Translations under genes and position numbers: made by a program
Shown here: positions 13,301-24,779 of the stretch, one piece after another
How the letters are laid out: each line of letters starts with the position of its first letter
How positions within the stretch are numbered: the first letter of the stretch is position 1
NCBI GenBank assembly: GCA_038380795.1
Contig: CM076266.1
Coordinates: 41,314,425 to 41,378,424 of the forward strand
Reading direction: 5' to 3'
From: Pyrocephalus nanus
Lineage: Eukaryota; Chordata; Aves; Passeriformes; Tyrannidae
DNA: 64,000 nucleotides
Notes under the pieces: model-generated
Seen by the model: only the letters and a program-made list of their open reading frames with translations
The model's database searches: none
Told to the model about the DNA's origin: nothing

Positions 13301-13876
13301 GGTGAGAGAACTTAAGGGAAGTGTGTTCAGCTGGACTGAAGCAACTGATGGCACAGAGAAAGTTCTTCAGTGAGCAAATGCCCTGAAGCATCTCGGTAGT
13401 AAAGGACTAGGGTCAGGGCACAAACATGAAGCAATACTGTACCCTTTGCACTAGAAACAGAATAATGTATTTTTTAGTATTGTTGCATGGATCAGTGCCT
13501 TTTTTGAGCTTTTTAAGCTTTATCTCAAGCTCCTATGCATCTCAAAGTGAGTACCTTGTAAAGAGCTGCACAAACAGAATCTGAAGAAACTATTTGTTAG
13601 AGCTCTAGTTTACCTGTCTGTTCTTGCCCCTAACTGACAAGCACCTATTTCATTCAAGCTGCTCTGGAATGAAAAGATTTGGGAATATTCAGGAATCAGA
13701 AATCTCTAAATAATTTTAACGTGTCAGTTTTTCAAGGCTAAATACATAGCAGAAACAAAGAGATGTCAAAGAAACAAAAATAAAAGCATAGATATAGATA
13801 TATTAGACCCAGCATGTCAGTTTAGACTTAAAACATTTGCCCACTTTTTTTCTCTGAAACAATAATGCCTATGACA

Positions 13877-13938
13877 TTAATTAATAATAAAAAATAATCC
13901 AAACCCACTAACCCACCAACTCAAACTGAGAAACATAC
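13877..13938 (-). CDS. HDAC9: Possible alternative HDAC9 C-terminus by read-through of the exon donor
   Basis: If the donor after the 85-bp exon is not used, the frame continues from the split codon as Ser-Met-Phe-Leu-Ser-Leu-Ser and ends 20 residues after Gln at TAA (13879-13877). The canonical short human HDAC9 isoform, as I recall it, ends in the same way: the same exon is read through to give SMSLKFS and a stop. The bird version shares the S-M-x-L start but is longer and then becomes rich in Trp, Phe and Ile, which looks like plain intron translation. A possible poly(A) hexamer AATAAA on the minus strand lies near 13072, about 870 bases past the donor. This product would lack the export tail. 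Whether it is made cannot be told from sequence. Confidence 0.4.
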
Positions 13939-14023
13939 TTTGAATTTCAGTGGTCTTTTTTAAAGAAGCTATTGCATTCATATTGGGGATTTGGTGCACA
14001 ATATCTTCCGGGAGAGGCTCCAG
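13939..14023 (-). CDS. HDAC9: HDAC9 85-bp coding exon: end of the deacetylase domain
   Basis: The acceptor is TTCTATTCTTTCAG (AG at 14025-14024) and the donor is AAA|GTATGT (13938-13933). The exon enters in phase 0 and leaves one base. It encodes 28 residues, starting LEPLPEDIVHQIPN and ending TTEIQ. This follows GNE of the preceding exon, as in class IIa HDACs, where the segment after the last catalytic helix reads GNELxPLxExxLxQxPNxNA. The human HDAC9 counterpart starts LEPLAEDILHQSPNMNA, so the match is close. The polypyrimidine tract includes a small TTCTA tandem (14027-14045), seen on the plus strand as GAATA units. Confidence 0.95.
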
Positions 14024-17000
14024 CTGAAAGAATAGAATAGAATAATATAAATATTCAATAAGCCACAGAGACATAAAACAAACTGAAACAATCTAATCCC
14101 CAGGAAAAACTCAGCCCAAGAACTGGTTAACATTTTGCTGATATTAGTTCTAAATGTATAGCCATGATTTTGTTTTCTGTTTTCCAGCCATGTAATTGAA
14201 TTCCAAGGGGCTTTTCTATTGGCTGCAAGACTAATCTATGGAGTCTCTGAAGCAGGTGCATGTCTGTGTATTATTCATTAAAAAAATGTTAGTTATTTGT
14301 GTAATTTCTGTAGGTTCCTCACAAACCAAATTCCATTGCGTCTGTATATGCAGCTGGGCACTCCAAATAAAACCCTACTGAAGCCGCACTGGAACCAAAG
14401 TGTGCACTCTATTATCTTTATTTTTCTGGTGTTATTACATCTAACCATCTTACACATTTTAAGGTTTATAGGGGAAAACCATAAAACACAGCTGCTTTTA
14501 CTAACTTTACAATAATTTCAAATAAAGTAGTAGGTAAAAAATGGTTATGCAGATCAACAGTGAGAGTTCTCTAAGTATATTTTTTATAGAATCAGCTGCA
14601 TTTTAATTAGCCAGTTTTAATTCTATATTCTTTCAGTAGGGCTACATTAGTACAAAGTAGGGTTCAGTTACTTCACAGTTATTTTTGTCCTGAAACGGAG
14701 AGATATACCAAGCAAACTGTATTTTGAAATTCACTCACATGAGATTTTTTTTTATCCACTTTCCACACATTTTCTCCTAGAAAAAGGGTAAAAAAAAGTT
14801 TGGGCTAAATGTTTCTTCTTTCACTCTAATAACTATATTCTCCCTGAACCATGCTTAGAGTCCAGCTCCTTTCTTTGCTTCCCCTCGTAGGCTGCCGTGG
14901 CTGGGTGTGCAGCCGTGCTTCCTGAGTAGCAATTGTGTCAAGGTGGACCAAAAAGAGCGTTATCAATACCAATCTCTCCTCTCTAAAGCTAAGGAAGTTC
15001 AACCACCATTGACAGGAGACATCTGTACTGCAGACAGAACTCCTTTCTTAAGCGTGCCTGGGTCTATTTTAAACTAGGTCAAGTGAAGCCCACCCAAGGA
15101 GCTTCCTCTGTGAAGTTAATAGTTCAGTAGCCATCATATATTGTCCTTCAGGTTGCTACTGCTGCATTGCTACTCACCAACAAGATAAAATCAACTTTGA
15201 TCCAAGCAAACAAAGTGGGAGGTAACTGCAGTGTGGATACTCCCTTAGTGGTGCTATTTTAAGCAAGCTCAGCTACAAATCCCAGAACTTCTGGGATCCT
15301 GCTGTTACAATCAGCAGGGAATGCCTGTCAGCAGTAAAGACATTGCAAATATCACCAGTCTTTTGGAGTCTTGGTAACTAAAATGAACAGGGCTGTTCAT
15401 GTCATTGTTGCCTTAGAAGCCCATACGGCATTGCAGCTGGAAGATTTTCTTATGGCTAGAAACAATAGCACTATGTTTTGTTTTCAAATAGCATAAATTA
15501 CTCCATTCTGCACAGTGAACAAGCGTGCAGAGAAGTGCTGTTTGGACCTGTCTGGGTCCCATCTCTACTTGGTTACCAAAGAGGCCAACATGCAAAGGAA
15601 GATTGTTGCTATCCAATATGCATCATGGGTTAGAACAAAGACAGCAATTACAATATAAATAATATTTACAGATACATTTGCAATTCTTGAACCACATTTA
15701 CTTTTTGATCTTCATAGGTTACTCTATTTGGTAACTCTTGCAGGTGCCTGTGGGGAAACTGTGTGTGCCCACCAACAGATCAAGCTCTATAGATTTCAAA
15801 ACAATGATCTATACCTTATGTAGATAAATAGCATTTGGCTTTATCACTAGTCATTTTCTGTTCAATCTATCATTTGTCCAGGAAGAGTACCAAACTGAAC
15901 GTCTGTTTGGTTGTGCTGGGTACAGGAACACGTAAAGGGAAGTAAACAATAGTTTAAGGTTCTGTTTTGAAAATTTCCTAACTCCTAGGGCTTTGATGAC
16001 CAATTAAACTTCCCTGAAACAGAACAAAATAGCTCCAAGCTATAGCAGAAGGAATAATAGTAAAAGTTATGGAATTGCCAGACTGCAATATGTGAGAGCT
16101 GTGTCTTGCTTTGCCCGTTGAATACCTCTAGATTCTTTATGCAGACCTTTTGTACTAGGTATTAAGCTGGGAACAACTGATGAAGAGACAGTATTAAAAG
16201 TCTATTAATAGGTGGATAATTTGTTGACTTCTTTAGAGCTGGATTTTTGCAGGACCCAAAAAGAAAAAGAAAAAAAAAATTGATTTTTTCCTAATATATA
16301 AAACTCACCTCTTTATTTATAAATATAGAAACAATTTTTTTTAACAAGTAGGCTGCACTTGAATATCTAGACATACCAGGTGAATATTTAGAAATGGCAG
16401 GTGGGTTTTTAGAAATCAGCATAAGCTGAAGAATCCTTAAAGAAAGAGCAAAACATTCCACACTGTTCCCAGTCATTACTCCATCTATTAGCTCTACTAA
16501 CAGATTTGTAGGTGATGCGAGTTTAATGGTTATGTTTGATTATTTCCTGAACTCCTTTTTCCACAAAACTTTCATTTTGTATATCAAGCTTGGCTGAAGC
16601 AGATTCCTGAGCTATTATGTCTCCTCACCCTTAAGGATAGCCTGATAAACCTTAAACCCTCTTTCATATCAGGGCAGCTTTATCAGGCTCCACAAGAAAG
16701 TTCATTACATCATATACCCTGCTCAGCCCAAAATGCAGTACTGTTACAAAAACACTGCAGAAATAAAGGCAGTGGGTTATGGCAGCTATTTCTATACACT
16801 TTGAAATGAGACTGTCTGCATTCAAAAGAATGATTTCTGTTGGCAGTTATCCACTGGTTGGATACAACTGTATAGACATAGAGGTGTCCCTGGAAAATAT
16901 CAGCAGTTCGACCCAGCGCTGAACAAAAGAAATCACTCTACACCTGGCATATATGGCAGCATCACCTTCCCGCCTACTCTTATTGGCATTCAGACCATGA

Positions 17001-19421
17001 AGTGTATTAAATCTGGAGGCTAACAGAAAGGAAGCTGAAAAGAGCACTGGAAATACACCATCAGGAAAGAAATCTTTCAGAGAAGAACAGCTCAAGTCTG
17101 CAGAAATAACCAAACCACTGGACAGGCAGTTTAGACCAGTTACAAAGGGTCACATTTCCAAAGCTTTTACATGGCTGAATGGGCTTTTGTGCCCAAAGTA
17201 GCAGATGAAAGTAGAAACTGTGCCCACTAATCATTTTCAAAGGAGGAAAAACAATGTAAATGGGCAAAAATCACTCGGGCTGTCTAAATCTACCAGAGGC
17301 GTATCAACAAATGTTTGAAGAAGGAATTGATGATGGAAATTTTACGTGCCCAGAAAGGGATCTGAATTGACCCTTGGGAACATGGAGAGAATTTGAAACT
17401 ATAGCAGTCTGTACTGAGCTGAAAATTCTAGCAATATCCACACGGTCCTTAGAAATGTCATGTTTTAAAGCACCAAGATCAGCTTCAGTGAAGATTGTTA
17501 CATCTAGAGATTACTGACAAATGAGGCAAATGCAAGCATAAAGTAGGAAGCATGGAGAGTCCTGCAGAAGCAGAGAGAGGGGAAAAGGCAGACAGGCTCC
17601 TCGGGGATGCCAGGGCTGCAGAGAGAAGCACTACAACCCCCCTCTTCTGGTTACACTGTGTAAAAAAGCATATCAGCAAAATGTGTTGCTCTTAAAGTTG
17701 CCTATGATTACAGAGGAACAATTTAAAAGATCTCACAGGTTCTCCATATTATATATTCTTGTATAAGCAATCTTCTCAAAGTTATTGTACTCTCTGATTA
17801 CATGTAAAACACTTTAGGCAGGTATTGTTGTGATCCGCTGTTGCAATGCAGTATATAAACAAAACACATTTCAGCAAGGAGTAAGTTCAAAACCACAAAA
17901 GGGTCATTAGTACCCATCAGTTCCTGAAAAACAGGTGATGCCTTGGCATTACGTAACTTGGGAATCAGAAAATTATGTTTCCTCAGCCAAACTACTTGCT
18001 GACTAGCACTGCCCACCTTGGCAACTTTGATGTCACCATGCTGACCTCTTGGACATACATTGCTCCAGTTTCCTATCCCATCTAAATCTCTATTTTTAGA
18101 CTCTAGGTTTATGCGAGCAGCAGTTGATAGTCTCAGACTCAGTTTTAATTATTTTCTACTATTAGACTCAGATTAACAATGAGGATGTGAGACTGTGAGA
18201 AAGTTTACCACGCAATTTAAAATTTATCTCAGACCACATTCAGTTCCATGAATATTTCCATTTTGAAGAGAGGAATGCTTACCTGTTCTGGTAAATAACC
18301 CCTTTTAATGAAGTCCAGGACCTCTTGGCAGAGCTCACTGCCTAGCTGGCAAGCAGCCCCAGATTCACACTGAATTCCACAAAGGAGAAAATGCCAACTT
18401 TTCATCATCAGCAGGAAAGCTGCAGAGTACGAGCTTTCCACTTAAATTACCATCCCCTCCTAAATGCCAGCTCAACAGATTGCAAGAAAGAAGCACATAC
18501 TTCACACTCTGCAAGAAAATTGCCCGGTGTAAGTTTTCAAGCCTGCTTGGGAGCCAACCAATCACAATGTTTTGTCAAATTCTGCTTCAGACGGAAATTC
18601 AAGCCAGAAGAATATTTACTAGAAGATGTTAAATTTAGTCACTTAAAAATGTTTTCACACTTAGGGCCAAATTCAGCGTTGGCCGCCACAGTCAATGAGA
18701 GCAGACATGCATCCTCTCTGCGCCTTTGTTGCAGGGTCCCGCTGGGCAGAGCACACTGTGGACTGCACTTCTCTGCTTCCTCTGTGCAATGAAGAGCATG
18801 ACCCTGTCTGCGACTAATTATCACTTGTTATAGACCACGGCAAACTGCTGTACCACAGAGAGCAAGAGACACTGCCCAAACCTAGAGACAGATCAGTGGG
18901 ACCATGATGTGAGACTGACTGACTTCTGTGTCCCATGGAAATACCACAGCTGCCTGTTTTAAAAGTGATGGGATGAAGGAAGAGCTAAATTCTTAGTTTT
19001 ATACACAAAGAGTTTTGTGTTTAAAGAAATCCTTCCTTACTCTTTCTGGCTGCAGAAAAAGCCCTACCTGAATGCATTTATGTTGGAAATAAAACACAGG
19101 ATTTAGCATACTGATCTCAAGGAAAACTTATGCCCAAGGACTTTTTTTAAATCCAAATAATGACTCTTCAAAAGTAATGTGGAGGAAAGAAAGCAGACCC
19201 TACCCTTGCATGTCTAGAGAAGCCTTACTCACCACCACTTGGCATCAAAAGTCATAGCAGTGGTCTTATAGCACCAAAGCTAGGATCAACAAAATAGTGT
19301 GGAACTTCCATGCTCCATGGCAAAGATTTTTGGGGAAAATCTCAATATTCAACCCAATTTTCACAAACTCCTTGGAATAAAATACAAATCTTAAAAGTTA
19401 ATGTTTTTTGCAATTGAAGTA

Positions 19422-19441
19422 ATATATATATATATATATAT
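19422..19441. repeat. (AT)10 dinucleotide microsatellite
   Basis: Ten uninterrupted AT units lie within an AT-rich part of the intron. No other structure is attached. Confidence 0.9.
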
Positions 19442-21973
19442 TTATGGACACTTCAAAAATGAGTATTTAAAACTATATAACCAATCTCTGAAAAAAATGT
19501 AGATAAATGAAAATTAATTTAAAGCATATATATCATAACCTCAGAAATGTGTTTTTTGCAATTATCTGAATCTATCTTTTTCTTTGTTTTGACAGATGCT
19601 CTTTTAATGAACAAGTTCGCAAACCACGTTGAGAAAATTCAGGACTATTTTAAGACAACTGATGCTCATCTTGCCTTTTCACCTTCCAGAAGGTTTTCCA
19701 TGTTTACATTTTGGATTTCAAGGGAATCCAGCTGCTTAATCTCTTCTCACCTCTTAGGAAGATTTCCTTCCAAGGAGATAACCTACAATAATCCTAATTA
19801 GCTCTGCAAATGGTCAAATGGATTTTTCTTGAAGTGACATGGAAATTTTCTGCTTGTAGACAGAAACATGGATAGAAAAACCTAAGATATAAAAATATTT
19901 TAAATGTAATTTTATATGTAAACTTTCTAATTATTATTTTATTTTTATAAAATTTATCTGTCACTTCTATTCTATAACTTCCTTTTTATTTTGCCCATTC
20001 TTTAGGGAGGAAATCACACAACCAAACTAGATAGAGCCATTTAAGGTACTATAGGGTGTCTTGCCTGCTTTCCAGTCGCTGTTCAGAAAGGGTGTGGATC
20101 TCTTCTAAGTTCTACGTTAATTCTACCAGTCCTTCCATGCTCAAATTATTTAAAGAAGATTAATTTGATAGGGTATTCATTTCGTAGTGTCTTCACTCAC
20201 ACTTTTTTAAGAGAAGATTGAGAAGTCGTGTTGCTAAAAAAAACCACTACGCTATAAGCAACATACAAATAAGAACAAAATATGTGTATTTTGGAAGTCA
20301 AACTGTTTTCCTTCTTGGTGCTCAGAGAGAAATTAAGAAAGGATTTTGCACTTTAAAATTTGATATTACCTCTTTATATCAGACCACTGTTCCATGATAG
20401 CTGGAAGTTGTGGCTGGCTTTACAATATTTTTAAAAAATGTTATTCTACTGGTAATAGAACATATGACATAGTGGATTTTTGTGTTGACAAGTCCTGGCC
20501 AAAAACAACAAAAGAAAAGAAAAAGTTTTCAAAAAGCTCTGCAAAGTGTTTATGAATTCTAATCCTCAGCACATGAATAAATACATCTGACAAACTGCAG
20601 GGTACCTCACAAAGGCCTTTCCCAACCTTTCTTATTTGAGTTCAATTATATGCGTAGTGTTTAGAACTGAAGTTCATCTTGCCAATGTTTTTTAACTAGG
20701 GTTGCACTACATACCACTATTTGTAAAAGTGAAAGGCAGATAATAAGTTCTAATTGTCCTATTAATCACCTGTAAAGAACTGCATTCAGGGAAGAATGCA
20801 TTCACAAATTACAGTAATTGGTTGTTTAAAGGAAAAAAGTTTTCTGTCCTTGGCAGAACATGCTTGGAATTGGCTGTGCAAGTTCTCGAATAATATGCTG
20901 AAATCAAGCAATGTATACCCTGTGGGCCATGTGGTGTATATTGCTATAAATCTATAGATGTCAACAGATGTGCTGATTTCTAACTGCTAACTAGGTATCA
21001 GACTTCCTCATTAACGTCTGCTCCTCGGCAACACCTTTACTTATTCTTTTAAGCCAATGACAGTTTCTTATGGTACTCTTGGTAACAACATCCTCTCTGG
21101 AGTACTTTTCTCTTCTTAGCAGCCACAGCATATTGTGTCTTTGAAATTATGCTGCACCAGACTATTTGATGCATGTCCCAGAAGACAATGCTGTAAGAGC
21201 ACACCAGAATAATGCTTATTCCAAGAGATGTCTCAAGTTATTATGGAACATGTTCTTTTACAAGTGAATTAAAAGTGGCTGCATGGTTATTTCTGTCTTC
21301 ATTCTCAGTTAGTGAACTTTTGTCACTCCCCAAATTTACTTTGCTATATTTTTCAAACAGATAGATTCACAATTTCACTAATTTCCTGGTCTCTAATTAC
21401 TCTAAAATGAAAGAAAACCTTTATTCCAGTACACTTTTCTAATTCCTTTTTCTCACAATTGGTATTTTTTCTTGGATAATGTTGGTGACAGCAGAAATAG
21501 TTGGGTGTGATATAGTTTAAAACAAAACAAGGCAGTTTTCATAAATGGGTAGCACCACCAAATGGTCATAACTGGATAGAGGGACCCAGGCACCTACACA
21601 GAGGAGAACGCATCACATAATCAACATTGTACCATTCCCATTAGTCCCACAAGGGTGCAAGTTTCAGGGAATGAGCTTAGAAGGGCTAGAAAAAGCCACT
21701 CATGTCATAAGTTACTCTCCCAGGGAAGACAACAATGGAAATATCAATGAGAGTGCCCTAGAATGGCAGCTGATCAGGAAGGCAATGCTGCATTCACTAA
21801 GATCATCAAATGTCTCAAGCTGGATTGCATAATCCATATTTCAGCACCTAAATAAACAGACTAACATTGAGCTGAGAAGGTTTTTCAGTAGCACATAGCA
21901 CCACCCTGGAAAACTTTCCATGGAGCTTGTCAAAGGTGACAGTAGATAAAACCCAATGAAAGCTTTTTTCCTC

Positions 21974-21994
21974 TTTTTTTTTTTTTTTTTTTTT
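21974..21994. repeat. T21 homopolymer
   Basis: A run of 21 T on the plus strand (A on the HDAC9 sense strand). No poly(A) signal or retrocopy body can be recognised next to it, so I treat it as a simple repeat. Confidence 0.85.
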
Positions 21995-23033
21995 GGTGTC
22001 TACATTTCTATTTTTGATAAAGCTAATACTTTAATCATTGTATATATAATGTAAAAAATAATAAGCATTAAAATATTGTTCTTGTTTTGTCATAAAGATG
22101 AAAAGCAAAAGTTTAAAAGAACACTAAGGAAAAAATCCTTCTATTCAACGTCCATCAGAAGACGTGTTACTTCACCTTATTCACATATGTATGAAGTCTT
22201 GAAGCAGAAGGGAACTGGCAGACTAGCTTGCAATTTGGCACTAATGCATTTGATTGGAGGGATTATATAGCTAATAACACTTCTCCTGAGGGGAAAAAAA
22301 GTAGCATACTGTACTTTATAACAAGATCTTGCAAAATTCACAATTTATGGTAAAGGCTTTTGTCCCTTCATAAATTATTTTGGCTGCACCCTCAGCAAGT
22401 TTGTTTTCCTTCTCACCATATTTATAGGAGAAAAGCTATTTTCTAGTGGAAAGCAAAAAAAATTTCACTAATAGGAATGCCTGATAAATCTTAGAAACTC
22501 CATTTAAATTGCAGACAGATCTTCACTTTTAAGCTGTTTTGTTTGTTTTTTTTTTTAATCTTGGACACATTTTTATTAATGTTTCAAAAGTGAAGTGTCA
22601 AAATACTGCAGAAAATGCACCTTTGCAATATGCAGTTCCTAAGATTACCAGATACTTTGCAAAAGACTTTTTTTTGCACAATAGATGGCTAAAAGGTCCA
22701 TTCCTAATAGATGATACGCACCCCAATGACTAAAAATAATGTCAAGTCTTGTATTCAGCACATCACTAAAAGTAATTTGGAGGTATTAAATATTACTCAG
22801 AACTGGGAATAATTTAGGCATATACTAAGGGATTTGTATAAAAATCTAATTTAGAGGTATTTGTCCAAAACAGCGCATTTGAGGTCTGCTCATTTTGTAA
22901 GACAGGTTCAAATTCCATGGTTTTTATAACAAATGAAAAAAAGACTGACACCATTGTTACTAAAAGAATATCAAAGATAGCAGCTTCAGCAAACTTGGAT
23001 CATTCTCTGCATCTAGTATGATTTATGTTTTAC

Positions 23034-23167
23034 CTCATTTCCTAAAAGGGCGTTTATACAGGCTTCAGATGCATCACAGATGGCAGTAAGGTCATGTCCT
23101 CCCTCCAGTGCCAGCACAACACGACCATCCGCTAACTTCAGCAATTGCTTGGTTAGGTGACCAAAAC
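23034..23167 (-). CDS. HDAC9: HDAC9 134-bp catalytic exon carrying the class IIa GGHD motif
   Basis: The exon begins after ATACTAG (AG at 23169-23168) and ends at GAG|GTAAAA. Its first two bases complete the Cys codon started in the exon at 51912-52030, and it ends in phase 0. It encodes [16 protein letters not shown], then [20 protein letters not shown], then CINALLGNE. The EGGHD loop is at the active site. Class I deacetylases have a catalytic Tyr here and vertebrate class IIa enzymes have His, which gives them very weak activity on acetyl-lysine and a scaffold role with the NCoR/SMRT-HDAC3 complex. The His (CAT) is present. The acceptor's polypyrimidine tract is weak and broken by purines (TGTGTTTGAATACTAG). 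The exon size and phase match class IIa gene structure. Confidence 0.97.
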
Positions 23168-24721
23168 CTAGTATTCAAACACAGTAGTGCAGATAATTAA
23201 AGCAGAACAGATATTACAGGCATATTTCACATCCAGTGCATGAGAATGTAGAAGGCTCTCAAATTTTGTACAGTGAGCATAGGATTTACTCAGTCCAGTA
23301 TCCTGCTTCTGACCATGGCCCACACCAGATGGTTTCGAGGCAGATGTGAGATAATGTCCCTCATGCTGATCCCTCATTGCTGGAGATTAGCTAAAACACA
23401 AGGTTGTTTCTCTTCTTACCTTTGTTAACCATTATGACCCTGGATTCTCTTGTTATTTGCATGTGTGTTACATATACCCATGTCATTTAGAGAGATCTGA
23501 TATCACTCTGGTCACTTCTCATCGATATGACAATTTATATTTGTAGTTAAACTATAGTGCTATAATTAAAAATGACTGGTTGTTTTAAATGAGATGAAAT
23601 ATTTTTTTTATTTACAAATTGCTTCTTCATTTGTATTTGGGGTTTCAGGATAATATAAAACCATGGACTGAAAGATAGTGAAAACATATGTTACCTCTTA
23701 GCTCCACCTTGAAGTGTTTTTGGAAGCAGCACTAACAACTAGATCACTTATTTTGATTCAAGGTTTTGGTGTAAGTTGAAACTGTCCAGAACTTCGTAGC
23801 TATCTCTACCAGTATTGCTCACTCCTGACCAACAATGTTCTAAGAAACTCTGCACCATGGCCAAAAATGATGGTACTTCGTTTTCTGTGGTGATCTATAA
23901 CTACAAAAACACTACCACAAAGTTTTCATCTGTGATTCAAGTAAAATTAATTTATTACATTTTTAATGACAAGAAAAATTGCATGAAATATGTCAATTTG
24001 GAGCGAAGATTTTTGAAAGAATTTTTGTGGTAGTTTCCTAGGACAGCTATTGTTTTTGTTGAATCTCTTTTAAGTAAGTAATGATAAATAAAGCTTTGAA
24101 GCTATTGATGCTAAATAAAAATTACATCTTGTTCTTAACTTTTCCATTTAGTCTGTACTAGTTGCTTTACTGATGGTCATCACTACTCATTCCAGTGCAT
24201 TTCAAACCCTTAAATAAAGCACTTAGAAGGCACCTGCTAAAGCCTAGGCTTTTCTAAAGATGGGAAAATCAACAATATTTTCCATGATCCACTGAAGAAG
24301 GTCATTGAAAATTAAAAACTTTAAAAATTACAAGCATATTCTCCAACACAAAGATTTAAGACCTGATCTGGCAAACAAGCAACCTCATATTTAATTTAGT
24401 GTACATTTTAGGACTTTGTTAAGCACATGTCCAACTGCTTTTAGAATAAGGACTTTAGTGATACCAGCTTTGGATTAGGTGTGCAGACAAAAAACCCCAA
24501 AACAACAAAGCCTCCTCTACTTCCCACTTCATCTACAGATGATCACAGAACACTTGAGGTGAAATTGTTTCCTTGAGCCACTGCGCAATCTTCTATACCC
24601 TATAAGTACTGCAGTCTTGATTCTAGCAAAGTAACTACACTGTGGTTTAAATTACATAAAAAGGTTGAAAAACAAATAAAACCTTAAACTCTCATTTAAA
24701 CTCAACCTTTCCCTATGACAT

Positions 24722-24779
24722 ACACACAAAAAAACCCAACAACAACAGCAACGAAAACTAAAACCAAAACCAAAAAACT
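24722..24779. repeat. A/C-rich simple sequence with (CAA)n and (AAAACC)n units
   Basis: The plus strand consists almost only of A and C, with CAACAACAACAGCAAC followed by AAAACC-like hexamers. It is low-complexity intronic sequence. Confidence 0.7.

Larger units (their letters stand above)
9203..13938 (-). other. HDAC9: HDAC9 intron (4.7 kb)
   Basis: The donor is GTATGT (13938-13933) and the acceptor is CCTTAG at 9204-9203, minus strand. The first 62 bases after the donor can be translated by read-through (separate entry). The intron also holds a degenerate 58-bp minisatellite at 10092-10345. The rest is AT-rich unique-looking sequence with only short frames. The region 11336-12400 carries several medium-length plus-strand frames (about 70-100 codons) with no recognisable domain, which I regard as chance. 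Confidence 0.8.
14024..23033 (-). other. HDAC9: HDAC9 intron (9.0 kb)
   Basis: The donor is GAG|GTAAAA (from 23033) and the acceptor is at 14025-14024, minus strand. The sequence is AT-rich with no recognisable second gene. It contains an (AT)10 run at 19422-19441 and a T21 run at 21974-21994. The interval 18360-18800 is richer in GC and shows overlapping frames on both strands, the longest 133 codons on the plus strand (18391-18792). I recognise no protein family in them. Confidence 0.8.

Noticed and set aside
18391..18824. Overlapping frames on both strands (133 codons on plus, 61-70 on minus) as a nested gene
   Set aside because: The frames overlap antisense to each other in a locally GC-rich patch, which lowers stop frequency. 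No domain or splice-compatible neighbour was seen.
21974..21994. T21 run as a retrocopy tail on the minus strand
   Set aside because: No gene-like body, poly(A) signal or flanking duplication is visible; it is a simple homopolymer.
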